Counted from the first letter of the stretch, positions 6,494 through 13,897 are shown. The stretch is DNA of 14,657 nt from a bacterium (GCA_004562175.1 SFRS01000005.1:1-14657), one strand, 5' to 3'. Made by a program: numbers and translations. Notes: a model not told the origin generated them from the sequence alone.

Positions 6494-7396
6494 ATGAAAG
6501 AAGAACCGAAGCATTATGCAGGCTTTGTGGCCATGGTGGGGCGTCCCAATGTGGGCAAATCAACCTTGACCAACAGCCTGATTGGCGAAAAAATCGCCAT
6601 TATGAGTGACAGACCCCAAACAACTCGCAATCGTATTATGTGCATTATGAATACGGACAATGCCCAGATTATGTTCCTAGATACGCCGGGCATTCACAAG
6701 CCCCAGCATAAGCTGGGGGAATATATGGTGCGCACTGCCGAAGGCACCCTGCAGGAGGTGGATGTGATCCTCTTCATTGTGGATGTGACTGAAAAACGCG
6801 GCGCAGGCGAGGAATATATTCTGGAGCTGCTGCGCAAGGTAAAAACCCCTGTGATTTTGGTGTGCAACAAGATTGACAAGCTGCAGGACAAGTCCAAGCT
6901 GTTCAAAATCATGGAGGATTACAGCAAGCAGTATAAGTTTGCAGCCATTGTGCCTGTTTCCGCCCTCAATGACGGTGAATTCCCCGGTCTGGTGCAGGAA
7001 ATCACCAAGCATTTGCCGGAGGGGCCGGCCTATTATCCGGACGATATGATTACGGACCAGCCGGAGCGGGTTATTGCCGGGGAAATGATTCGTGAAAAGG
7101 TGCTGCGTTTGACTCGCGATGAGGTGCCCCACGCTATTGCGGTAGAGGTGGACGAGTTCAAGGAGCGGGATGACGAAACTATTTATATTCGCGCCACGAT
7201 TTTTGTGGAGCGAGAGTCCCAAAAGGGCATTGTTATCGGGGCCAAGGGTAGTCTGCTGAAGAAGATTGGTCAGCAGGCCCGCGCCGATTTAGAAAAGCTT
7301 TTGTATTGTAAGGTGTTTCTTGATTTGTGGGTTAAGGTGAAGGCCGACTGGCGCAATCAAGATAAAGCACTGAGACAGTTTGGGTTTAAGGAGTGA
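6494..7396 (+). CDS. era: GTPase Era
   Basis: Era is an essential GTPase that binds the 3' end of 16S rRNA and assists assembly of the 30S subunit. The 300-residue product shows the G motifs in order: GRPNVGKST (G1, residues 16-24), QTTRNRI (G2 region), DTPG (G3), NKID (G4) and SAL (G5). The C-terminal KH domain follows, with IVIGAKGSLLKKIG. Length is typical. ATG 6494 has GAGGAG (6482-6487) just upstream, overlapping the cdd stop. Its last codons, AAG GAG TGA, look like the ribosome binding site for the next gene. Era and YbeY both act on 16S rRNA 3' maturation, so their shared operon makes functional sense. Confidence 0.97.
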   Translation: MKEEPKHYAGFVAMVGRPNVGKSTLTNSLIGEKIAIMSDRPQTTRNRIMCIMNTDNAQIMFLDTPGIHKPQHKLGEYMVRTAEGTLQEVDVILFIVDVTEKRGAGEEYILELLRKVKTPVILVCNKIDKLQDKSKLFKIMEDYSKQYKFAAIVPVSALNDGEFPGLVQEITKHLPEGPAYYPDDMITDQPERVIAGEMIREKVLRLTRDEVPHAIAVEVDEFKERDDETIYIRATIFVERESQKGIVIGAKGSLLKKIGQQARADLEKLLYCKVFLDLWVKVKADWRNQDKALRQFGFKE

Positions 7397-7444
7397 TGAC
7401 TTATAAACGCGGATCCTACCTTTAGTAGTGTCATACAGCTTGTA

Positions 7445-8722
7445 TTGATATTATTAATGGTTTTCTTAAATGGTTTCTTTGTAGTGGCGGAGTACGGCCT
7501 TGTGCGTGTGCGTCGCGGTAAGCTGGAGGAGCTGGCCGAGGAAGGCGAGAGCAGTGCCAGCTTAGCTTTGAAGGTGATGGACAAGCAGGAGACCTATGTG
7601 AGTGCAGTACAGCTGGGTATCACGGCCTCCACGGTGCTTTTAGGCATTTTGGGTGGACGCTTTTTTGCCGAGCTGCTCCACGTTTTGGGGGCCTTGGATA
7701 TTTATCTTGCTTGGGCCATTAGTATTGTTTTTGTGATTTTGCTGCACGTGGTGTGGGGCGAGCTGGTGCCCCGTGCCATGGCAGAAAGTAATGTGGAAAG
7801 GGCGGTGCTGAAAACCGTCTACACAGTGATTTTTTTCCATTATCTCCTCTATCCCTTTGTGCTGGTGTCCAGCAAGGCCTCCTTGGCTATGCAAAAGCTT
7901 TTGCATATCAAAAAGCCCGTGGAGGACATGGCTCGGAGCGAGGATGAGCTGCGCCGCATTGTCAGCGCCAGCGAGCAGGAGGGCGAAATCGACCATATTG
8001 AAAGCAGTATGATTGATAATGTGTTTGATTTTGCGGACAGGGTGGCCCGTGAGGTGATGGTGCCTAGGCAGGATATGGTGTGCCTGTTTACGGATGATAC
8101 GCTTGCTGAAAACTTGACTACGGTGCGGGGCAGTCGCCATACACGTTACCCCCTCTGCGATGAGGATAAGGACCACGTGCTTGGTACGATTCATGTGCGG
8201 GATTTGTTGGCCATTCGTGATGGGGTGCAGGAGTACGATTTGCGCCGTTTGATGCGACCCTTGGTGGTTATTCCTGAGGCCATGCCTATTTCCAAAGCGC
8301 TGCCGCTGATGCAACAGCGCCATGTGCAGATGGTGCTGGTGGCTGACGAATATGGCGGTACAGCGGGACTGATTACCATGGAGGACTTGGTCGAGGAAAT
8401 CGTGGGCGAGATTCAGGACGAGCACGAGGCTCAAGAGCCCGATGCTGTGGTGCCCCTAGAAAATGGCGCCTATGAATTCGACGGCATGGTGCTGTTGGAT
8501 GAAATTACAGAGATTTTGGGCATTGAATTTGAGGAGCCCGAGGAGGACACTATTGGTGGCTATGTCTTTGGCCTTTTAGGTCGCAAGCCTGAGGTAGGTG
8601 ATCCGGTGATATTGGGTGATTATTGCTTTAAGGTTGTGGAGGTTGAAGGCTTTAGAGTGCTGCGCCTGTCAGCGGTGCCCTTGAAGACCGAGCTGCAGCC
8701 AAAGGAAGAGGCTCATGAGTGA
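7445..8722 (+). CDS. CNNM/CorC (HlyC) family membrane protein with CBS pair
   Basis: This family carries a DUF21/CNNM transmembrane domain, a CBS pair and a CorC/HlyC C-terminal domain; members are implicated in Mg2+ or Co2+ transport, although many are misnamed hemolysins. Here the membrane domain covers about residues 1-190, the CBS pair starts near MVPRQDMVCLF and includes LVADEYGGTAGLITMEDLVEEIVGEI across its second half, and the C-terminal domain occupies roughly 345-415. The first standard start codon is TTG 7445, but it has no ribosome binding site and clips the first membrane helix. In frame upstream, 7403-7444 encodes INADPTFSSVIQLV, which looks like the usual family N-terminus. AAGGAG (7388-7393) lies nine bases before the ATA at 7403. 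The true start is therefore uncertain. The gene overlaps recO by eight bases. Confidence 0.88.
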   Translation: MILLMVFLNGFFVVAEYGLVRVRRGKLEELAEEGESSASLALKVMDKQETYVSAVQLGITASTVLLGILGGRFFAELLHVLGALDIYLAWAISIVFVILLHVVWGELVPRAMAESNVERAVLKTVYTVIFFHYLLYPFVLVSSKASLAMQKLLHIKKPVEDMARSEDELRRIVSASEQEGEIDHIESSMIDNVFDFADRVAREVMVPRQDMVCLFTDDTLAENLTTVRGSRHTRYPLCDEDKDHVLGTIHVRDLLAIRDGVQEYDLRRLMRPLVVIPEAMPISKALPLMQQRHVQMVLVADEYGGTAGLITMEDLVEEIVGEIQDEHEAQEPDAVVPLENGAYEFDGMVLLDEITEILGIEFEEPEEDTIGGYVFGLLGRKPEVGDPVILGDYCFKVVEVEGFRVLRLSAVPLKTELQPKEEAHE

Positions 8723-9476
8723 GAATGAAAGGGAGCATCTGCTGGATGAAGCCTTGGTGCTCCATGTGAAGAATTACCAGACAGCGGATAAATATGTGGT
8801 GTGCTTTACGAAAAAGCATGGCAAGCTGCGCTTTATTGCCTATGGTGCTCGTTATGTGAAGAATGTGCAGGGGCGGCTGTTGCAGCCCTTCGCCTGTCTG
8901 AACATCGAGGTACAGCAGGGGCAGAAGGTGGACAAGCTGCGCAGCTGCGAGCTGGTGCGTCTGCCCCAAAGCTTGGATATGCAGCAGATGGCCTACGGGG
9001 CCGTGGCAGCGGAGCTGACCGCGGTGCTGACGGAGGACCGTGAGCCCGCTGAGGAGCTCTACGAGCTCCTTGGAGCTACGCTAGCAGCACTGACCAAGCG
9101 CAATCCGCGCTTGGTGGTGCTGTCCTTTGCCATTAAGCTTCTCGGGCTAACGGGCTTTGCGCCGGAGATGCACCACTGTGTGGGCTGCGGCGCCGAAATC
9201 GCGCTGCCGGATGCCGCCTGGTTCAGCCCGCTGCAGGGCGGGCTCATTTGCGGGCAATGCAAGGCAGCGTATACGGGCGAGGGCTTGGAGCCTTGCGGTC
9301 AGGGAACAAGGCAGCTGTGGCAGTGGCTGGCAGCGCTCAACTATGCAAGCCCCGCAGCTTTCAGCGTGCGGGGCGGCGACCTCATGGAGCTGGAGCGCAT
9401 TCTTTACAAATTCATCTTCTTCCAAACGGATAAGCCACTCAATAGCCTGAACTTTTTGAGCCAAATGGGGTTGTAA
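8715..9476 (+). CDS. recO: DNA repair protein RecO
   Basis: RecO works with RecR and RecF to load RecA onto SSB-coated single-stranded DNA in gap repair. The 253-residue protein has the N-terminal OB-fold region with FTKKHGKLRFIAYGARYVKN (31-50). A helical middle part follows, then a four-cysteine zinc motif at Cys155, Cys158, Cys179 and Cys182 (CVGC and CGQC), the arrangement seen in many Bacillota and Deinococcus RecO proteins. ATG 8715 overlaps the end of the CorC-like gene by eight bases, with AGGAAGAG just upstream (from 8703). The position after era matches other Bacillota, apart from the inserted CorC-like gene. The N-terminus has a few more residues than usual before the first strand. 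Confidence 0.92.
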   Translation: MSENEREHLLDEALVLHVKNYQTADKYVVCFTKKHGKLRFIAYGARYVKNVQGRLLQPFACLNIEVQQGQKVDKLRSCELVRLPQSLDMQQMAYGAVAAELTAVLTEDREPAEELYELLGATLAALTKRNPRLVVLSFAIKLLGLTGFAPEMHHCVGCGAEIALPDAAWFSPLQGGLICGQCKAAYTGEGLEPCGQGTRQLWQWLAALNYASPAAFSVRGGDLMELERILYKFIFFQTDKPLNSLNFLSQMGL

Positions 9477-9479
9477 AAC

Positions 9480-10133
9480 ATGCATGTGATGATAAAGATT
9501 ATGGGCATAGCCTTGGCTTTGAGCTGTGCTTTGACGCCGGTGAGTCAACGATTGATGGCTTGGCTGTTAGAACGCAATCGCGAGAGCCTGGCTGAATATG
9601 ATTTGGAGCCGGGACCTGTGTGTTCCAATCTTGTGCTAGCTCTGGGCATTTTTGTGTCCTTGTTTTTGGGACTGCTGCTTGCTCCCACCACTGTGAGCAA
9701 GGCCTTGAGCTGTTTTTTGCTCTACTGGCTGTGGCTTTTGTGGCTCATCGATTATCGCTTCCAATTCATTTTTGACGACAGCCTTGTGCCTCTAGTGGTA
9801 CTGGGGCTGGCAGCTACGCCTTACCTACCCTTTAGCATCTGGCAACGCTTAGCAGCAGGTGCGGGTGCTTTCGTGATCCTCGCGGCCCTAGCCATTTTGG
9901 GACGTGGGGCCTTGGGTGGCGGTGATGTGAAAATGATGGCTGCGCTGGGACTGTGGTTCGGTGTCAACGGCATTATTACTACGGCTAGCGTGGGCTTTAT
10001 TATCGGTGGCATTGCTGCTGTCATTATGCTGCTGTTTAAGGTGCATGGACGGAAGGATTTTTTTGCCTTTGGCCCCTTTTTGATTATTGGTGCGGTGGTG
10101 GCTTGGCTGGGCCAGGTACTGCTGTGGAAATAG
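9480..10133 (+). CDS. A24 family prepilin peptidase (short form)
   Basis: Type IV prepilin peptidases are polytopic membrane aspartyl proteases that cut the leader from pilin-like proteins. The 217-residue product is strongly hydrophobic with about six or seven membrane segments. It has the two expected catalytic aspartates: Asp91 in LIDYRFQFIF and Asp149 in the GGGDVK motif, followed by the FAFGPF stretch typical of the C-terminal part. The N-terminal cytoplasmic region of full-length PilD, with its paired CxxC zinc motifs and methyltransferase function, is absent; residues 27-48 form a short charged loop instead. ATG 9480 is three bases after the recO stop, with GGGG at 9467-9470 as a weak ribosome binding site. 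No pilin or secretion genes are nearby, so its substrates must be encoded elsewhere. Confidence 0.82.
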   Translation: MHVMIKIMGIALALSCALTPVSQRLMAWLLERNRESLAEYDLEPGPVCSNLVLALGIFVSLFLGLLLAPTTVSKALSCFLLYWLWLLWLIDYRFQFIFDDSLVPLVVLGLAATPYLPFSIWQRLAAGAGAFVILAALAILGRGALGGGDVKMMAALGLWFGVNGIITTASVGFIIGGIAAVIMLLFKVHGRKDFFAFGPFLIIGAVVAWLGQVLLWK

Positions 10134-10145
10134 GAGATGAAGTGA

Positions 10146-11048
10146 ATGACCTATTGTTACGTATGTCCTCATCGTTGTGGGGTGGATCGCCCTGAAAATA
10201 TGGCTGACACCGAGGGCGAGCGCTATTTTGGCAGCTGTGGCTGTGGCATGCTGCCCATTGTAGCCCGTGCGGGCCTGCATATGTGGGAGGAGCCCTGCAT
10301 TAGCGGTACTCGCGGCAGTGGTACAGTTTTCTTTAGTGGCTGTAATCTACACTGCGTATTCTGTCAAAATTTTGATATTAGCTATAATGGCTTTGGCAAG
10401 GAGATTTCCATTGAGCGTCTGCAGGAGATTTATCAAGAGCTCATTGCCAAGGGAGCTCATAATATTAATCTGGTGACACCCACACATTTTACGGAAGCTG
10501 TCATTAAGAGTTTGGAAAAGCCCTTATCCGTGCCTGTAGTCTATAACACCAGCGGCTTTGAAACCCAGGACACCTTGCGTCGTCTGAAGGGCAAGGTGCA
10601 GATTTATTTGCCCGATTTAAAATACAGTGATGATGTGGCAGCCATTAAATACAGCAATGCGCCCTATTATTTCCGCATTGCCACCGATGCTATCAAGGAA
10701 ATGTATCGTCAGGTGGGCGATTACGAGCTGGATGAGAATGGCCTCTTGAAAAAAGGCGTCGTAATTCGTCATTTAATCATGCCGGGGCTGCTGGATAATT
10801 CCAAGCGGGTTATTGATTGGGTGGCACAAAACTTCAAGCCGGGACAAGTGATGTTCAGCCTGATGCATCAATATGTGCCCTGCGGTCGTGTGGCGGAATA
10901 TCCGGAAATCAACCGCAAGGTTACGGACGAGGAGTATGCTGAGGTGGAGGCCTATCTCATGGCTAGCACCATTGAGGATGGCTTTGTCCAAGAGGGCGAG
11001 GCAGCCTGTGAGGATTTTATTCCATGCTTTGATGGCACGGGAGTGTAA
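10146..11048 (+). CDS. Radical SAM protein, PflA/PflX-like
   Basis: The 300-residue product has a radical SAM core with the CxxxCxxC cluster motif CNLHCVFC (Cys66, Cys70, Cys73), which binds the 4Fe-4S cluster that cleaves S-adenosylmethionine. It resembles the group annotated as pyruvate formate-lyase activating enzyme-like (PflX, COG1313), whose true substrate is unknown. An additional cysteine cluster occurs at the N-terminus (CYVCPHRC, residues 4-11, and CGC at 31-33), which may bind another metal site. ATG 10146 follows AGGAG (10132-10136), which overlaps the stop codon of the prepilin peptidase gene. It is the last gene of the operon. No glycyl-radical enzyme is encoded nearby, so a specific activase role is not supported. 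Confidence 0.85.
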   Translation: MTYCYVCPHRCGVDRPENMADTEGERYFGSCGCGMLPIVARAGLHMWEEPCISGTRGSGTVFFSGCNLHCVFCQNFDISYNGFGKEISIERLQEIYQELIAKGAHNINLVTPTHFTEAVIKSLEKPLSVPVVYNTSGFETQDTLRRLKGKVQIYLPDLKYSDDVAAIKYSNAPYYFRIATDAIKEMYRQVGDYELDENGLLKKGVVIRHLIMPGLLDNSKRVIDWVAQNFKPGQVMFSLMHQYVPCGRVAEYPEINRKVTDEEYAEVEAYLMASTIEDGFVQEGEAACEDFIPCFDGTGV

Positions 11049-11053
11049 AGATA

Positions 11054-11082
11054 TTGACAAAAATTGCGTAAGCTTTTATAAT
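11054..11082 (+). promoter_or_regulatory. Consensus sigma-A promoter for the AICAR formyltransferase gene
   Basis: TTGACA (11054-11059) and TATAAT (11077-11082) are both perfect hexamers with the ideal 17-base spacer. Transcription should start near 11089, a few bases before the riboswitch aptamer. Confidence 0.92.
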
Positions 11083-11092
11083 TTTAGTAGTA

Positions 11093-11160
11093 GGTCATAT
11101 AACTGACGGAAGTGGGTCACCACAGGGGAGTATGACCGGTGTAGCCGACCGTCTGGGCAT
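11093..11160 (+). promoter_or_regulatory. ZTP riboswitch (pfl motif) aptamer
   Basis: This RNA senses ZTP/ZMP, purine intermediates that build up when 10-formyl-tetrahydrofolate is short. GGTCATA (11093-11099) pairs with TATGACC (11131-11137) as P1. Inside lie the conserved ACTGACG, the short P2 hairpin GTGG/CCAC (11112-11115 with 11120-11123) and AGGGGAG. The 3' domain holds the signature CCGTCTGGGCA (11149-11159). The gene below uses ZMP as substrate, a classic pairing. The terminator that follows shares the 3' domain, so ligand binding should favour read-through. Confidence 0.93.
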
Positions 11161-11192
11161 GTATATGCATCAGTGTGTCGGTTTTTCTTTTT
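11145..11192 (+). terminator. Riboswitch-controlled intrinsic terminator
   Basis: CCGAC (11145-11149) pairs with GTCGG (11177-11181). Inner CTG/CAG and GCAT/ATGC stems surround a GTAT loop. The tail TTTTTCTTTTT follows at 11182-11192. The 5' arm and loop side include the conserved CCGTCTGGGC of the ZTP aptamer, so the two folds exclude one another. Confidence 0.88.
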
Positions 11193-11224
11193 ACCGACCA
11201 CTTTATTCAAAGGGAGGAAATTTG

Positions 11225-12400
11225 ATGAACGAATTAGCATTGAAATATGGTTGCAACCCCAACCAAGCTAAAGCAAGAATTTACATGGCCAATGGCGCTG
11301 AGCTGCCCATTAAGGTGCTCAATGGTCGTCCCGGCTATATCAATTTTTTGGATGCTTTCAACAGCTGGCAGCTGGTGAAGGAGCTGAAGGAGGCCACCGG
11401 CCTGCCTGCAGCTGCTTCCTTTAAGCACGTTAGCCCTGCTGGTGCTGCTGTGGGCCTGCCCATGAGTGACACCCTGAAAAAGATTTATTATGTGGACGAT
11501 TTGGAGCTGTCCCCGCTGGCTAATGCTTATGCTCGCGCTCGTGGCGCTGACCGCATGAGCTCCTACGGCGATTTTGTGGCTCTGTCCGATGTGTGCGATG
11601 TGCAAACTGCCAAAATGCTGCACCGTGAGGTTTCTGACGGCGTGATTGCTCCTGGCTACACCGAGGAAGCACTGGCTGTTTTGAAAACCAAGCGCAAGGG
11701 CACCTATAATATTATCGAGATTGACCCCAACTACGTGCCGGAGCTCACCGAAAGCAAGCAGGTTTTTGGTATTACCTTTGAGCAGGACCGCAACGAAGCC
11801 AAGATTACTGAGGCTTTGCTGGAGAACCGTCCCACTGTGAACAAGGAAATTCCCGAAGCTGCTGCTCGCGATTTACTGATTTCCCTTATCGTTTTGAAAT
11901 ATACTCAATCCAACTCCGTTTGCTATGTGAAGGATGGCCAAGCTATCGGTATCGGCGCCGGCCAACAATCTCGCGTACATTGCACTCGCTTAGCTGGTAA
12001 CAAGGCCGATATTTGGTGGCTGCGTCAAAATCCCAAGGTTTTGGCTCTGCCCTTCAAGGACAGCATCCGTCGTCCTGACCGCGACAATACTATCGACGTT
12101 TATATTTCCGACGACTATGAAGATGTGTTGGCCGATGGTATTTGGGAAAACTTCTTCACCGAAAAGCCGGAGCCGCTGACCCGCGCAGAGAAAAAGGCTT
12201 GGCTGGCTGAGCTGAAGGATGTTGCTTTGGGCAGTGACGCCTTCTTCCCCTTCGGCGACAATATCGAGCGCGCTCATCGTAGCGGTGTGCAATACATTGC
12301 CCAAGCAGGTGGCTCCATCCGCGATGACAATGTTATCGAAACCTGCGACAAATATGGTATTGCCATGGCCTTTACCGGTCTGCGCCTGTTCCATCACTAA
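11225..12400 (+). CDS. Phosphoribosylaminoimidazolecarboxamide (AICAR) formyltransferase, stand-alone
   Basis: The enzyme transfers a formyl group from 10-formyl-tetrahydrofolate to AICAR (ZMP), the next-to-last step of IMP synthesis. The 391-residue product corresponds only to the formyltransferase part of PurH; the MGS-like IMP cyclohydrolase domain is absent, so cyclisation must be done by another protein. The catalytic Lys67-His68 pair lies in SFKHVSPAGAAVG, and SNSVCYVKDGQAIGIGAGQQ and the C-terminal AQAGGSIRDDNVIE motif are intact. ATG 11225 is seven bases after AGGGAGG (11211-11217); an ATG at 11132 is inside the riboswitch and rejected. Expression should rise when ZTP/ZMP binds the leader. 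The gene is monocistronic, ending before the terminator at 12437-12469. Confidence 0.93.
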   Translation: MNELALKYGCNPNQAKARIYMANGAELPIKVLNGRPGYINFLDAFNSWQLVKELKEATGLPAAASFKHVSPAGAAVGLPMSDTLKKIYYVDDLELSPLANAYARARGADRMSSYGDFVALSDVCDVQTAKMLHREVSDGVIAPGYTEEALAVLKTKRKGTYNIIEIDPNYVPELTESKQVFGITFEQDRNEAKITEALLENRPTVNKEIPEAAARDLLISLIVLKYTQSNSVCYVKDGQAIGIGAGQQSRVHCTRLAGNKADIWWLRQNPKVLALPFKDSIRRPDRDNTIDVYISDDYEDVLADGIWENFFTEKPEPLTRAEKKAWLAELKDVALGSDAFFPFGDNIERAHRSGVQYIAQAGGSIRDDNVIETCDKYGIAMAFTGLRLFHH

Positions 12401-12436
12401 GATTATTAAATAGAAAACTTAATCGGCAAAAAACAC

Positions 12437-12469
12437 AAGAGCCTGCCCTGTTTCTGGGTAGGCTCTTTT
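12437..12469 (+). terminator. Rho-independent terminator after the AICAR formyltransferase gene
   Basis: AAGAGCCTGCCC (12437-12448) pairs with GGGTAGGCTCTT (12456-12467) with one G-T wobble and a seven-base loop, followed by TTTT. Confidence 0.92.
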
Positions 12470-12517
12470 CTGCTCTACAGTACTCTGTCACATTATGAGG
12501 TGTAGTTAAAGAAATAA

Positions 12518-12552
12518 AAAACAGCAACCCTCTTAGCGAGAATTGCTGTTTT
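12518..12552 (-). terminator. Rho-independent terminator of the symporter gene
   Basis: AAAACAGCAA (12518-12527) pairs with TTGCTGTTTT (12543-12552), with an inner CTC/GAG stem. Read on the minus strand it is followed by a T-rich tail (TTTTTTATTTCTTT). The plus-strand tail is weak, so it mainly serves the minus-strand gene. Confidence 0.88.
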
Positions 12553-12568
12553 ACTAGTCAACAGATTT

Positions 12569-13837
12569 TTAAGCCAGGTCATCCTTCAAGTCGTTGTTAG
12601 TCATAGCGCAAACGGTGGAGTCGGACCAAACATTTTCTGCAGTTTCAATCATATCGATGACTGCGTAAATCGGCAGGATAATGCCCATAACGCCCACAGG
12701 AGCACCCATGGAGGATACCAGGGACAGGGTCAGGAAATAGCAGCCCATGGGCACGCCAGCATTACCAACAGCGGCGAAAACAGAAATGCATACCCAGGTC
12801 AGCATAGTGCCCATGGTCAGCTCTACGCCACCATTTTGCAGGACAAAGAGAGAGGTCACCAGTATGAAGGCTGCACAGCCGTTCATGTTGATAGTCGTAC
12901 AAATAGGCAGCACAAAGCGGGTAACCTCCTTGCGTGCTTTCAGATTCATTTCTGCAGAAGCCAAGGTTACAGGCAAGGTTGCAGCAGAGCTCTTGGTGAA
13001 GAGAGCAACCGCCAAAGCCGGGGACATCTTGCGGAAAACATCAATAGGATTCAGGCCTCTTGCAAGCAGGAACAGGGGCAGAACGATGAACATTTGGATA
13101 AAGTTGCCGCCCATAACAACAGCCATATATTTACCCAAAGCACCTACAATTACGCCAGCCTCAATCTGAGCAGACAGCTGAGCTGCAAAGGCAACGATAC
13201 CAATAGGAAGCACCTTCATAAGACCACGGATCATGGTAAAGAGCACCTCTTGCAGGCCAAAGACGAACTTGAGCACTACTTCGCGGTTTTCGTTTTTGGG
13301 AGCACAGGCAATACCCATACCCACTGCACCGGCAATAGAAAGCACGGACAGTACATTACCCTCTAGGAAGGGTTTAACCATATTGTTAGGTACAACATTC
13401 AAGAAATGGTTATAATAAGACAGGCTAGCATATTTCTTGGTTGCACCAGCAGCTGCACCAATCAAATCGCTGGGCAGGTTGCCGGGAGCAATAATAATAT
13501 ACAGAGCCAGTGCCACAAAGGAAGCGGCAAAGGTGGTCAGCAAGGTATAGGTAATGGTGCGTACAAAAATCTTGCCAGTATTCTTTTCTGCACCCAAGCT
13601 TGCCAGTGTGGTAATAACGGCTAAAGCAATAGTAGGTACGGCAATAAATTGGAATAAACGGGTAAAGATGGTGGCAACAAAGTCACACATCTCGTTAATA
13701 GTGCCGTTGCCCAGCATACCTAAAATGCCGCCAATAATCAATGCAGCAATCCAAAAATACAATTGCTTGTTGCTTCCTTGTTGACGCTGAGCGTCCATTG
13801 CCTCTTGGGCAGTTTGTTTCACATCCTTATTTTCCAT
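12569..13837 (-). CDS. Dicarboxylate/amino acid:cation symporter (DAACS, SLC1 family)
   Basis: This 422-residue membrane protein has the SLC1/GltPh fold and imports an amino acid or dicarboxylate with Na+ or H+. After a hydrophilic N-terminus (1-24) come the membrane helices. Family signatures are HP1 TKSSAATLPVT (281-291), helix 7 INMNGCA (316-322), HP2 GNAGVPMG (358-365) and helix 8 DMIETAENVWSD (395-406). Compared with GltPh, Asp395 and Asn402/Asp406 align with Asp394 and Asn401/Asp405, but Glu398 replaces the substrate-binding Arg397, and Asn319 replaces the sodium ligand Asp312. A neutral amino acid such as serine or threonine is thus likelier than glutamate or aspartate. ATG 13837 has AAGGAAGG upstream with a rather long 11-base spacer. 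It is monocistronic and convergent with the formyltransferase gene. Confidence 0.92.
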   Translation of the reverse strand: MENKDVKQTAQEAMDAQRQQGSNKQLYFWIAALIIGGILGMLGNGTINEMCDFVATIFTRLFQFIAVPTIALAVITTLASLGAEKNTGKIFVRTITYTLLTTFAASFVALALYIIIAPGNLPSDLIGAAAGATKKYASLSYYNHFLNVVPNNMVKPFLEGNVLSVLSIAGAVGMGIACAPKNENREVVLKFVFGLQEVLFTMIRGLMKVLPIGIVAFAAQLSAQIEAGVIVGALGKYMAVVMGGNFIQMFIVLPLFLLARGLNPIDVFRKMSPALAVALFTKSSAATLPVTLASAEMNLKARKEVTRFVLPICTTINMNGCAAFILVTSLFVLQNGGVELTMGTMLTWVCISVFAAVGNAGVPMGCYFLTLSLVSSMGAPVGVMGIILPIYAVIDMIETAENVWSDSTVCAMTNNDLKDDLA

Positions 13838-13872
13838 GTAAAGATTGACCTTCCTTTCTCATAATTACAAAC

Positions 13873-13897
13873 CCTAAAACACTTCCCCTATTTTAGG
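13873..13897. promoter_or_regulatory. Inverted repeat in the symporter leader (possible operator or hairpin)
   Basis: CCTAAAA (13873-13879) and TTTTAGG (13891-13897) form a perfect seven-base inverted repeat around an 11-base loop. It begins about seven bases downstream of the predicted minus-strand transcription start, so it could be a repressor site or an RNA hairpin. Confidence 0.4.

Noticed and set aside
8801..9450. Several plus-strand frames overlapping recO in other phases
   Set aside because: They lack domains and ribosome binding sites and lie wholly within recO, which is well supported.
11132..11224. N-terminal extension of the AICAR formyltransferase to ATG 11132
   Set aside because: That ATG is inside the ZTP aptamer and the extension would translate the terminator; AGGGAGG points to ATG 11225.
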